A stretch of DNA of 64,000 bases from Kiritimatiellia bacterium (GTDB taxonomy: Bacteria; Verrucomicrobiota; Kiritimatiellia; RFP12; DVOR01), in contig JAFXKZ010000001.1 in assembly GCA_017531445.1 (NCBI GenBank), positions 349,037-413,036 on the forward strand. Reading direction: 5' to 3'. Positions within the stretch are counted from its first letter, which is position 1. The number at the start of each line of letters is the position of its first letter. The notes beneath the pieces are model-generated. The model worked only from the letters and a program-made list of their open reading frames with translations, was not told the DNA's origin and ran no database searches. The position numbers were made by a program, and so were the translations under genes. Shown piece after piece: positions 28,144 through 36,478 of the stretch.

Positions 28144-28284
28144 ATGGAAAACGACAGAGTAAAAATGTCCGTACATTGTATCATGATCGCATATTCTGAC
28201 AGAGGTATGGGAAGGAGTGGTTGCATTGATTTGTTCTTGGTGGTTCAGAAAAAGGGGCAAGTGCGCGTTGAAGCGGCGGTATAA
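28144..28284 (+). CDS. Possible small protein (46 residues)
   Basis: ATG 28144 to TAA 28284 encodes MENDRVKMSVHCIMIAYSDR and continues to VEAAV, with no recognised family. It is preceded by GAAAGGATGA at good spacing for a ribosome-binding site, which is the main reason to list it. It lies 110 bp upstream of the N-acetylneuraminate lyase gene and could be a leader peptide or chance. Confidence 0.25.
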   Translation: MENDRVKMSVHCIMIAYSDRGMGRSGCIDLFLVVQKKGQVRVEAAV

Positions 28285-28393
28285 AAAGTGAAAAGGGCGT
28301 GGGGAATGCAGAATATCCGGGTAAATCTACTTGCACTCTTTGCTTAAACGTGGGATAATAAAAGAAGTTAATCTTGTGAAAGGTGATTGTACT

Positions 28394-29284
28394 ATGAAGA
28401 AACTTGAAGGTCTTGTTGCCGCACCGCATACCCCGTTTAATGCGGATGGAAGCGTTAACTTGGATTTGATTCCGAAGCAGGTGGAAACGTTGCTGAAGCA
28501 AAAGGTGATCGGTGCTTACATCTGCGGCACCACCGGAGAGGGGATTTGCTGCTCTGTTGCAGAGCGTAAGGCTGTCATGAAGGCGTGGGCAGAGGCTGCA
28601 AAAGGCAAGCTCTTCCTGATTTGTCATGTCGGTGCGCTTTCAATCGCCGATGCGCGGGAATTGGCTGCGTATGCCGAAGAGATTGGTTTGGATGCCACGA
28701 GTATTGTGCCGCCGAATTTCTTCAAGCCCTCAAGCATTGACAATTTGATTGATTACATCAATTCCGTGTTGGTGGCGGCTCCGAATCTGCCTTTCTACTA
28801 CTATCACACCGGCATGAGTGGTGTGACGTTTGATATGGAGCAGTTCCTTATCAAGGCCGATGGCAAGATTCCTCAACTCGCTGGTATCAAGTTCAATTAT
28901 CCCGACCTCTATATGTATCAGCGTTGTATTCGTGCTTGCGGAGGCAAGTATGATATTACGTGGGGCATCGATGAGTGGTTCGCAGGTGCTTTGGCTTGCG
29001 GTGCAAAGTCGGCCATCGGTTCGACGTATAATTATGCTGCGCCGTTGTATTACGGCATTTGGGAAGCCTACAAGAACTCCGATCAGGCAGCGATTGACAA
29101 GGGCATGAGCAAAGTTTGCCGTATTGTTGATCTTCTGGTGAAGTATGGCGGTGTCGTTGGCGGCAAGGCGATGATGGCGATTCATGGTTTGGATATGCCG
29201 ACGGTTCGCCCCCCGCTCAGCAATCTTACCGCAGAACAGCGTAAAGATTGTGCGGATACAGTGGCAGCGATTCTGGCAGAATAA
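28394..29284 (+). CDS. nanA: N-acetylneuraminate lyase
   Basis: Cleaves sialic acid (Neu5Ac) to N-acetylmannosamine and pyruvate. The 296-residue DHDPS-type TIM barrel has the pyruvate-binding GTTGEG (~45-50), the Tyr of FYYYHTGMS (~135-141) and the Schiff-base Lys in LAGIKFNYPD (~165). The 'YYYH' and 'GIKFN' versions are those of NanA rather than DapA. Start at ATG 28394 after GAAAGGTGAT; the longer frame from 28331 lacks family support. It is followed by a terminator, then by the epimerase gene for the next pathway step. Confidence 0.92.
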   Translation: MKKLEGLVAAPHTPFNADGSVNLDLIPKQVETLLKQKVIGAYICGTTGEGICCSVAERKAVMKAWAEAAKGKLFLICHVGALSIADARELAAYAEEIGLDATSIVPPNFFKPSSIDNLIDYINSVLVAAPNLPFYYYHTGMSGVTFDMEQFLIKADGKIPQLAGIKFNYPDLYMYQRCIRACGGKYDITWGIDEWFAGALACGAKSAIGSTYNYAAPLYYGIWEAYKNSDQAAIDKGMSKVCRIVDLLVKYGGVVGGKAMMAIHGLDMPTVRPPLSNLTAEQRKDCADTVAAILAE

Positions 29285-29291
29285 GGCTTGT

Positions 29292-29328
29292 AAAAAAGCC
29301 TGCTATCAAAAGGTAGCAGGCTTTTTTT
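29292..29328 (+). terminator. Terminator after nanA
   Basis: A 14-bp near-perfect stem AAAAAAGCCTGCTA (29292-29305) / TAGCAGGCTTTTTT (29314-29327) with an 8-base loop ends in a run of seven T's. It separates nanA from the epimerase gene by 75 bp, so partial read-through or a second promoter is needed for the latter. Confidence 0.9.
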
Positions 29329-29358
29329 GTATCGTAAAATTCGTATAAGAGGTGGGCT

Positions 29359-30546
29359 ATGTTAAGCATGGATCGTCTTCAAAAATTGGAAACCGTTTAT
29401 CATGACGGGTTGCTTTGCGATGTGGTGCCATTTTGGATGGAGCACGGCCTTGATCGGGAGTTCGGCGGTATTATGACAGGAGTCGACCGTCAGGGTCGCC
29501 GGATTGATGATGACAAAGGTGTTTGGCAACAAGGCCGTTTCGCATGGACATTGGGATTTTTGGCCAACCATGTGGAGCGTCGGCCGGAATGGGAAGCCGC
29601 GGCAAAGGGTACGTTGGAATTCCTGAGAAAGTACTGTTATGATCCCAAAGACGGACGGATGTATTTTCATGTAACACGCCGGGGGGATCCGATTCGCAAG
29701 CGCCGCTATGCCTTTTCAGAGAGTTTTATGTGCATTGCGTGTGGTGAATACGCCCGCTTGACAGGGTCGGATGAATATGCGGAGTTGGCACGTAAGACCT
29801 ATCGTATCTATGGGGATCATGTGGACTATCCGCCGAAGTTTACCGATGTGCGCCCGACTCGGGGGCTTGGACATCCGATGATTAACATTGTCACGTGCCA
29901 AAGGTTGCGTGAAAGCATTGGGTATGAAGAGGCGAATGCCCGGATCGATCAGGCAATTGCCGATATCGTGAAATACCACTTGAAGCCGGAAATCCGCTGC
30001 GTGATGGAGACGGTGGCACCCGATGGAGCAATCATTGATCATATTGATACCCGTACATTGAATCCCGGCCATGCGATCGAAGGGGCCTGGTTCATCATGA
30101 ACGAAGGTAAGTTGCGGGGGCGCACAGACTACATCCGTATTGGCCTGGATATGTTGGATTGGTCGTGGGAGCGCGGCTGGGACAAAGAATATGGCGGCAT
30201 TCTCTACTATCGGGATGTCTATAATCATCCGGTGAGTGAATACTGGCAGGATATGAAGTTCTGGTGGCCGCATAATGAAGCGTGTATCGCTACATTGCTT
30301 GCATATCAATTAACTGGAGATGAGAAGTATGCCAAGATGCATACGCTGGCGCATGATTGGACGCATTCTCACTTCCCGGATAAAGAGTATGGCGGTTGGT
30401 TCGGTTATCTTTCACGTGATGGACGCGTTTGTTCCGATATCAAAGGAAATCTCTATAAGGGCTGTTTCCACGTGCCGCGGATGCAGTATGAGTGCTGGCA
30501 ACTTTGCCGAGAACTGTTGAAGGACGGGACTCTGAACCTTGTTTGA
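29359..30546 (+). CDS. N-acylglucosamine 2-epimerase (AGE family)
   Basis: 395-residue (alpha/alpha)6-barrel epimerase, expected to convert N-acetylmannosamine to N-acetylglucosamine after NanA. Typical segments include FWMEHGLDREFGGIMTGVDR at the N-terminus, KGVWQQGRFAWTLGFL, GHAIEGAWFIM with a catalytic His, and KFWWPHNEACIATLLAY with the second one. The nanA plus AGE pairing is the Bacteroides-type route (NanL-NanE) that bypasses ManNAc kinase. Start ATG after AGAGGTGGG. Confidence 0.9.
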   Translation: MLSMDRLQKLETVYHDGLLCDVVPFWMEHGLDREFGGIMTGVDRQGRRIDDDKGVWQQGRFAWTLGFLANHVERRPEWEAAAKGTLEFLRKYCYDPKDGRMYFHVTRRGDPIRKRRYAFSESFMCIACGEYARLTGSDEYAELARKTYRIYGDHVDYPPKFTDVRPTRGLGHPMINIVTCQRLRESIGYEEANARIDQAIADIVKYHLKPEIRCVMETVAPDGAIIDHIDTRTLNPGHAIEGAWFIMNEGKLRGRTDYIRIGLDMLDWSWERGWDKEYGGILYYRDVYNHPVSEYWQDMKFWWPHNEACIATLLAYQLTGDEKYAKMHTLAHDWTHSHFPDKEYGGWFGYLSRDGRVCSDIKGNLYKGCFHVPRMQYECWQLCRELLKDGTLNLV

Positions 30547-30988
30547 GTGGATTACACGGTTTATTGAGCCTGCACTCTTTTGGGAACTCGTTTGGTATTT
30601 CCTTTCGGGTGTATGCTCAACGCTTGTCAGTCAAATCGGCTATTCGGTTTGCTTTCGGAAGTTTGCTTTGAGCAATGTATGCTCAAAGACGCTTTCTTGG
30701 TTTGCTGCTGCGACAACCGCATTCTTGATGATGCGTTGGCTTGCCTTCAGTACAACGGAAAGTGGCTTTTGGGAATCGGCGTGGCTCTTCTTTTCCACAC
30801 GCATTGGAACTGTGTTGGTAACGGTTGCTTTGATGTGGGTGGTAATGGATTGTTGGCTGAAATGGGATTTGACCGATCGTGAGCGTGTGCGTAAAGAGTA
30901 TGGTTGGTGGCCGGAGATAATCAATCTGATTGTTACGATTCTTGAAATCGCAGTGAATTATTTCATTGCGAAGTATTGGGTCTTCTAA
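30539..30988 (+). CDS. GtrA-like four-TM membrane protein
   Basis: 149 residues with four hydrophobic segments and the ending NYFIAKYWVF, a hallmark of the GtrA family (the usual form is NFxxxRxWVF). GtrA-like proteins are thought to help move undecaprenyl-phosphate-linked sugars across the inner membrane. The only in-frame start near the AGE gene is TTG at 30539, overlapping the AGE end by 8 bp. That overlap suggests translational coupling. A link to handling of the released amino sugars is inference. Confidence 0.75.
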   Translation: MFEWITRFIEPALFWELVWYFLSGVCSTLVSQIGYSVCFRKFALSNVCSKTLSWFAAATTAFLMMRWLAFSTTESGFWESAWLFFSTRIGTVLVTVALMWVVMDCWLKWDLTDRERVRKEYGWWPEIINLIVTILEIAVNYFIAKYWVF

Positions 30989-31010
30989 TAGCCGCCGAAG
31001 TATTATAGAG

Positions 31011-31050
31011 AAGAGCCGGGACATCCTTATCGGAGTCCCGGCTCTTCTTT
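31011..31050. terminator. Terminator between convergent GtrA and cstA genes
   Basis: A perfect 12-bp stem AAGAGCCGGGAC (31011-31022) / GTCCCGGCTCTT (31035-31046) is followed by CTTTTAG. The genes on both sides converge, so it may act in both directions. Confidence 0.85.
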
Positions 31051-31059
31051 TAGATTATC

Positions 31060-32520
31060 TTAGAGCGTTGTTTTGTGTTTGGACGCGATGCGACAGACGA
31101 TCCCTGTACATCCCAGTGTAAAGAGTGCCGCCAATAGGTAGGCAATCGGAAGCGGCAAGTTGAATCCATACGGGCAACCTGCGTGGGAAATGTCGGACCA
31201 AAGAATGAAACTGCTGACAATAAACGTCATGAAAATGCCTGGAAGCAACGTGATCCATGCGGGCTTTTGTTGACGTTTGAGCCAAACAGTGCAAGCCATC
31301 AGCGTAGAGGCCGCAAGGATTTGATTTCCCCATGCGAAATATTTCCACAGGCTTTCAAAACTTGCCGCGTCGCGATTGCTCCACCAAAGAAGGAGACCTA
31401 TTAGCAGAATTGGAATAAGACAGATCGCCAGACGATTGCGCAATTGAAGTTGTGAGATGTGAAAATATTCTGCAAGCGTGAGCCGCAAACTGCGTAAGGC
31501 TGTATCGCCAGAGGTAATGGCCAAGATGATAACGCTTAGAATGGTAAGTGCGCCGATGCTATTTCCAAGGAAGTGCTCTGTTGCGCTTTGGAGGGCAAGC
31601 GCGGGCTTTTGCATCATCAATTCAGGGGATGTGTTGTAGATTGCCATTCCGGCCGCAGCCCAAATCATCGCGATGATTCCTTCAACGATCATCATTCCAT
31701 AATAGGTAAGACGGGCCTCGCATTCATGGCGGATGGTGCGCGCAACGATAGGGGACTGAGTCGCATGAAACCCTGAAATAATTCCACAGGCAATAGTAAC
31801 AAAGAGACATGGAATAACGGGTTGGTCGTGGAACATCCCTGCACGAAATGCTTCGGTTTCAGTGAAAAGGAGTGGATTTCCAAGTCCATTCCAAAGAAGC
31901 GCGCCAAACATGGCTATTGAGCCTATTAAGAGAAGTGCCCCAAAAAGAGGATATATCTTTCCGATGATACAATCAATCGGGAAAATCGTTGAGACAATAT
32001 AGTAACTGAGAATAAGACCGGTTGCCAACCAGAAGGAGGGAATGCCTATTGGAGAAGAGGGCAAAGTACCAACAATGAGCTGCGAGGGAACGTTGACAAA
32101 AACTGCCACAACCAAAAGAAGCAAGATGGCGACAAAGAGGACATAAATCCTGTAATAGGTGTTGCCAAATGCCTGACGCGTCAATTCCGGGAGGTTGATG
32201 CCACCATTCCGCAGACTGATAAATCCTGAAACATAATCGTGGACAGCTCCGCCAAGGATACAGCCGATGGGGATGATCCAAAAGCACTTGATGCCAAATT
32301 TAATGCCAATGATTACGCCAATAACTGGACCTACGCCTGCAATATTCAGTAGTTGAATCAGTAGATTTTTCCAAAGGGGAAGCGGAAGTGTATCAATGCC
32401 GTCATTATCTTTGATCGCCGGCGTGGGACGATTGTCCGGTGAAAGAATGTGATTGATGAATCTGCCATAAGTAAAATAACCGGTGATTAAAACAAAGATG
32501 CCGCCTAGAAATAAAAACAT
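31060..32520 (-). CDS. cstA: Carbon starvation protein CstA family transporter
   Basis: Inner-membrane transporter, 486 residues with about 14 hydrophobic segments. Family marks are the N-terminal GYFTYGRFI, NIAGVGPVIGVIIGIKFG, GGAVHDYVSGFISLRNGG and SGFHATQSPIVARTI. CstA-type carriers import pyruvate and possibly peptides. This is the short, C-terminally reduced form common in anaerobes. A strong ribosome-binding site AAAAGGAG lies 7 bp before ATG. It stands alone 52 bp downstream of a lipoprotein gene. Confidence 0.93.
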   Translation of the reverse strand: MFLFLGGIFVLITGYFTYGRFINHILSPDNRPTPAIKDNDGIDTLPLPLWKNLLIQLLNIAGVGPVIGVIIGIKFGIKCFWIIPIGCILGGAVHDYVSGFISLRNGGINLPELTRQAFGNTYYRIYVLFVAILLLLVVAVFVNVPSQLIVGTLPSSPIGIPSFWLATGLILSYYIVSTIFPIDCIIGKIYPLFGALLLIGSIAMFGALLWNGLGNPLLFTETEAFRAGMFHDQPVIPCLFVTIACGIISGFHATQSPIVARTIRHECEARLTYYGMMIVEGIIAMIWAAAGMAIYNTSPELMMQKPALALQSATEHFLGNSIGALTILSVIILAITSGDTALRSLRLTLAEYFHISQLQLRNRLAICLIPILLIGLLLWWSNRDAASFESLWKYFAWGNQILAASTLMACTVWLKRQQKPAWITLLPGIFMTFIVSSFILWSDISHAGCPYGFNLPLPIAYLLAALFTLGCTGIVCRIASKHKTTL

Positions 32521-32572
32521 GAATTACTCCTTTTTGTTGAGGGGGGCTTACGTGAGGTTTATTTAATTGGGT

Positions 32573-32986
32573 TCAGTCCATCGCTGGTAAAAGATAGCGT
32601 TCCCATTCGTTTGGGCGAAAGATAAAGACAGCTTTAAGCAATGTGCTCGGATTACTGAAGCGTGCAGAGAAATCAAGGTCTTTAATTCCATCGGCGTCGA
32701 TGTCCACCAATTGGACAGATGCCCATCCGTTTTCGTACTGTGGATCTTTGACTTTAAGAATGAGACCTTGCCCAAAATCAATTGAAACGTGGGAGGAATC
32801 GGAAGCAAAAAGTGAGATCCTCTGTTTAAGGTGTGGTGCTAATTTGAGAGTTTTTGTCGCGTTCTGTGGGTATACAGTCATTTCTGGTTCAAATGATTGA
32901 AGCCATGTATCCAAGTCGTCCGAAGTGGAAATCATTGTCCGACATCCACAGAATACAGCAACGAAAAGAAGCATGATGTAGCGCAT
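32573..32986 (-). CDS. Small lipoprotein of unknown function
   Basis: 137 residues. The N-terminus MRYIMLLFVAVFCGC gives a lipobox (VFCGC), so it is probably lipidated. A DIDADGIKDLDF stretch resembles a single calcium-binding DxDxDG loop as in FG-GAP/EF-hand-like repeats. The rest is unrecognised. Its ATG overlaps the stop of the ABC exporter gene (TAATG), implying it is made with that transporter. A role beside it is inference. Confidence 0.7.
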   Translation of the reverse strand: MRYIMLLFVAVFCGCRTMISTSDDLDTWLQSFEPEMTVYPQNATKTLKLAPHLKQRISLFASDSSHVSIDFGQGLILKVKDPQYENGWASVQLVDIDADGIKDLDFSARFSNPSTLLKAVFIFRPNEWERYLLPAMD

Positions 32987-34731
32987 TAGAGCATTCCAGC
33001 AGCATGAAGAAGCGCCTTGTAGCGTCCTTTTGCTGCCATAAGTTCCTCATGGGAACCCTGTTCTACGATTTTACCGTCTTCCAAATAACAAATAAGGGAG
33101 GCATGGCGAATGGTGGTAAGACGGTGGGCGATAATCAGTGTCGTCCGTCCTGATGCAAGGCGGATGAGCGCATCCTGCACGGCGGCTTCCGAGAAGGTGT
33201 CGAGAGCACTTGTAGCTTCATCTAGAATCAATATTGGCGGATTTTTAAGGAAGACGCGTGCGATTGCGATCCGTTGGGCCTGTCCTCCGGAAAGCATCAA
33301 GCCATGTTCACCTACCGGCGTATTAAGCTGATGGGGAAGCTCTTTCACAAATGTTTCCAGATTGGCTTGTCGGAGAGCTGCAAAAAGCTGGTCGTCTGTT
33401 GCATACGGGTTGCCAAGTAAAAGATTGTCACGAATAGAACCATCAAAAAGAAATGGTCGTTGGGCAACGATGCCAATGGCTTCGCGAAGAAATCTTTTTG
33501 GAATCGCTGTTGTATCGCAATGGTCGAGGCGAATCGTTCCGGATGTTGGCTCATAAAATCGCGGAATGAGTGCAGCCAAGGTGCTTTTCCCCGCGCCACT
33601 TGGACCAACGAGTGCACAAACGGTTCCTGCAGGAATGTATAATTGGGGAATATTTAATACGCAACGTTCCGTTCCAGGATAGGCAAATTGAAGCGCATGA
33701 ATTTCAATGTCGCCGCGCACTTCTGTCGGCGGTGGGCAGTCTTTTGCCGGGTCATCCTCTGGCGTCTGGGCTAAAAATTCGCGGAAGCGGCAATAACCAA
33801 CCAATCCTTGTTGATACATATCCAAACCATTGACGATACGACGCATTGGCTTAGTAACGTAGCGGGAATACATGAAGAAAGCGATTACTTGCGGAAGGGT
33901 CGCAGAATGATGGGCAACCATCCATGCGCCAAGCGCAATGTACATGAGCGAATAGCCTTCCAACAACATTTGCGTTCCGGCGAAAAGTGGAGCATAAAGG
34001 ACATAAACTTTTTCAAAAGAACGGCGGAATCGTTCGTTAACTTTCCTGAATGCTGAGCGTTCCTGATCTTCATGTGTAAAGCTTTTGATTTCACGAATGC
34101 CTTGCACTACATTTTCAACGTGCGCTGCCAAGGTGGAGACTTCCCGCCGGTTTTCGCGCCATGTACGATGGATTTTACGCTGAAAAGCTCCCGCAAAGAC
34201 CAGAATGAAAGGCACAGGCAAGAGCGTCATGAGTGCCAACTGCGGATTTACCAGAAACATCACCGTAAACGCTCCGACCAATGTCAGGGTAGACTCTGCG
34301 AGGTCTTCCAGAATATGGTGCGCGGTTTCTCCAACAAGCATGAGATCGGATGTGATTCGGCTGAGTACTTCTCCGGTTTTCGTTCGGTCGAAGAATGCGA
34401 AGGGCAGTTTCTGGATGTGGTCAAAGAATGCAGTGCGCATGGTTGCTTCAACGCGGATACCGAGCCAATGGCCAAAGAGGATATAACACCATTCCAGACC
34501 AGCCGCAAGAATCGTCATTCCCGCAAAGGCTGCTGCAGCCCATGCCGTTGCCACGAGATTACCATTGGGTAAATAGACGGTAAAAACACGGAGTGCGGTC
34601 AAAGGAATGGCAACTTGCAGTCCGGCATAAAGCAGAATCGCTGCGAGATCTAAGAACAACAATACGCGTTGTTCACGATAATATCCGCAAAGTGTCTTGA
34701 AGCCATTCAGCAAGCGGTTGGGGGTCTTCAT
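32986..34731 (-). CDS. MsbA-like ABC exporter (fused membrane and ATPase domains)
   Basis: 581 residues: six hydrophobic TM helices (~20-310), then an ATPase with Walker A GPSGAGKST (~370), Q-loop VAQRPFLFD, ABC signature LSGGQAQRIAIARV, Walker B ILILDEATSALD and H-loop IAHRLTT. It fits lipid A/lipid flippases such as MsbA but also other multidrug exporters. The neighbouring lptE and bamD-like genes favour an LPS role. Start ATG 34731 (MKTPNRLLNG) is preferred over the in-frame GTG at 34779; neither has a good ribosome-binding site. Its stop overlaps the downstream lipoprotein start. Confidence 0.85.
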   Translation of the reverse strand: MKTPNRLLNGFKTLCGYYREQRVLLFLDLAAILLYAGLQVAIPLTALRVFTVYLPNGNLVATAWAAAAFAGMTILAAGLEWCYILFGHWLGIRVEATMRTAFFDHIQKLPFAFFDRTKTGEVLSRITSDLMLVGETAHHILEDLAESTLTLVGAFTVMFLVNPQLALMTLLPVPFILVFAGAFQRKIHRTWRENRREVSTLAAHVENVVQGIREIKSFTHEDQERSAFRKVNERFRRSFEKVYVLYAPLFAGTQMLLEGYSLMYIALGAWMVAHHSATLPQVIAFFMYSRYVTKPMRRIVNGLDMYQQGLVGYCRFREFLAQTPEDDPAKDCPPPTEVRGDIEIHALQFAYPGTERCVLNIPQLYIPAGTVCALVGPSGAGKSTLAALIPRFYEPTSGTIRLDHCDTTAIPKRFLREAIGIVAQRPFLFDGSIRDNLLLGNPYATDDQLFAALRQANLETFVKELPHQLNTPVGEHGLMLSGGQAQRIAIARVFLKNPPILILDEATSALDTFSEAAVQDALIRLASGRTTLIIAHRLTTIRHASLICYLEDGKIVEQGSHEELMAAKGRYKALLHAAGML

Positions 34732-34841
34732 TTTTTGTAAGCAGGTAAAGTTATGAAGCAAGGGCGTTTGATTGAACACTGTATACGCAGATTTTGTAAT
34801 AGAGGCTGTGATCGCAGGCGAGATAAGTCACAGTGCTCATA

Positions 34842-34869
34842 TAACCAAACGCGCAGCAAAGTTGCTGCG
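34842..34869 (-). terminator. Terminator downstream of lptE
   Basis: A perfect 9-bp stem GCGCAGCAA (34851-34859) / TTGCTGCGC (34862-34870) has an AG loop. On the minus strand it is followed by GTTTGGTTAT. It lies 25 bp beyond the lptE stop. Confidence 0.6.
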
Positions 34870-34894
34870 CGGGAAAGGGTGTTTACTGCGGCGT

Positions 34895-35404
34895 TCACTG
34901 AATGGCGTGCAATTCATCCAGGATTACCTTGGCTAATTTCCGGGAGACACGTGGGAGCACATCCTGCACACCGGTCTGATATTGGTTGCGCGTCAGCATT
35001 GTTTCTGTTGCGGAAAGCGTTTTACCATCCACGTAGACTTCGCCTGTTTGTGCATCGTAGATGTAGACGGTCGCCTTGAGCGTCAGGTAATATTCGTTGG
35101 GGACAATGACATTATTACGGTCATATCGGACCGAATTGGTTTGGCAACGTTGGATGACCACTTGCAGTTTCAGCCGCGCAGTGTCGTAGTCTTCCAATGT
35201 AAAAATGCCGTCTTCAATCAAGGCATCAGCAAACTGTTGTGTGGCAATCGCTCCGACCATTGGATATTCGGTACGATTCTCAAATGCCGGAACATGAACC
35301 GTCCGAAAGGGTTCCGGTACTGCGGCACCCCGTTGATAACCGGCGCACCCTGTCAAAAACGTGCCTAACCCAAGCAGGAGTGTGCAGAGAGGAAGAAGTT
35401 TCAT
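34895..35404 (-). CDS. lptE: LPS-assembly lipoprotein LptE
   Basis: 169-residue lipoprotein with lipobox LTGCAGYQ. The 'GCAGYQRG' after the cysteine, the following VHVPAFENRTEYP and the NEYYLTLKATVYIYDAQTGEVY strand pattern match the LptE fold. LptE plugs the LptD barrel that inserts LPS into the outer membrane. The start overlaps the stop of the upstream BamD-like gene by ATGA. Together these genes point to a true LPS outer membrane. Confidence 0.85.
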   Translation of the reverse strand: MKLLPLCTLLLGLGTFLTGCAGYQRGAAVPEPFRTVHVPAFENRTEYPMVGAIATQQFADALIEDGIFTLEDYDTARLKLQVVIQRCQTNSVRYDRNNVIVPNEYYLTLKATVYIYDAQTGEVYVDGKTLSATETMLTRNQYQTGVQDVLPRVSRKLAKVILDELHAIQ

Positions 35405-36426
35405 TGTGCGTCTTTCGGTTGTTTGGAGTTTGAGCGTAAGAGTGTGAGGGCTGCCAGACGTTCCTGTGCTTGAGCTGCCTGAGGCGCATCCGGGAAGGTT
35501 CTCAAGAACGACCGATAGGCTTCTGCGGCGGCTTCAATGGAGTAGGCGGAGGGGTTGTCGTAAAAGGTGGCTTTTTCAAATGAACGGTCGCGCCGCATGA
35601 GGTAGATTTCCTTTTGCCATTGTGCAAATTGGGAAACTTGCGGATGGGTGGGGAAGAAGGTTCTGGCACCGGCAATCAACTGTTCCAGATGGAGTAAGCG
35701 CCCGGTATCATTTTGCCACTTGTCGGCTTGCTTGCGACAGGCCGTGCAATAGGTGGTGACGACTGCTTCGAGTTCATTGCAGGAAGACCAGTCGATGACA
35801 ATCCGGTCGCAGATGGTAATGGCACTGTCGTATTCCTCATTGAGGATATAAAGCTCGGCGATTTTCAGCAGAAGTTCCGGAACACGCGGCCAGCGCGGCG
35901 CGAAATGAATGATACGTTCGTAATTGGCGCGCAATGCGTCCATGGAGTTTCTGCGAAGCGTTCTTGCCAGATCTTGTGCGGCCAGAAGGTCTGCTTGTGC
36001 AACGGCATCGCGCAAAATGGGCTCCAATTCAAAGCGTCCTGCGAAGTGTGCAAGCAGGTAGATATCGGCATCATAGGCGGCTTGTGCGCGATTATGTGCG
36101 GAGTTAAGCCGGGCAATGGCGAGTTGTGCCGTGAGGGCTTCGGGCGTCGCATGCCACTCATGAACGAGGTCGTCGTAAGCTTCCACGGCCTCTTCCCATT
36201 CGCCTCTTGCTTCAAGTTGTGCCGCATAGCTCAACTGTTCTCCTGCGGAATCTTGCTTGGGGTTGTGCCAAAACCAGGAGGGTTCTTTCAATTCAATCGT
36301 TAACGGATCGTCAATGAATTGGAGCTCTGCGGGAGTCTTTCCCATACGTGAATAATCGCGATACTGTGCAAGCAGAATCGAAATCGGCGTAAAAAGAAAA
36401 CAAAGTAAAAGAAGTCTTACATTCAT
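35401..36426 (-). CDS. BamD-like outer-membrane assembly TPR protein
   Basis: 341 residues with a signal peptide (MNVRLLLLCFLFTPISILLAQ) and no lipobox cysteine. TPR-like repeats follow: EQLSYAAQLEARGEWEEAVEAYDDLV, LLKIAELYILNEEYDSAITIC, and EAYRSFLRTFPDAPQAAQAQERLAAL. The tail 'RTFPDAPQAA' and the placement next to lptE suggest a BamD/YbgF-type protein in barrel-protein assembly. The missing lipid-modified cysteine argues for a periplasmic YbgF-like form. It starts 52 bp after a 703-residue unknown protein and overlaps lptE. Confidence 0.65.
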   Translation of the reverse strand: MNVRLLLLCFLFTPISILLAQYRDYSRMGKTPAELQFIDDPLTIELKEPSWFWHNPKQDSAGEQLSYAAQLEARGEWEEAVEAYDDLVHEWHATPEALTAQLAIARLNSAHNRAQAAYDADIYLLAHFAGRFELEPILRDAVAQADLLAAQDLARTLRRNSMDALRANYERIIHFAPRWPRVPELLLKIAELYILNEEYDSAITICDRIVIDWSSCNELEAVVTTYCTACRKQADKWQNDTGRLLHLEQLIAGARTFFPTHPQVSQFAQWQKEIYLMRRDRSFEKATFYDNPSAYSIEAAAEAYRSFLRTFPDAPQAAQAQERLAALTLLRSNSKQPKDAQ

Positions 36427-36478
36427 ACCATTGATTATATCAAATCTGTCATTCTTTTGTAGAAAATCGCCTTATGTG

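Noticed and set aside
28394-29284. Dihydrodipicolinate synthase (dapA)
   Set aside because: The YYYHT and GIKFN motifs and the neighbouring epimerase favour N-acetylneuraminate lyase.
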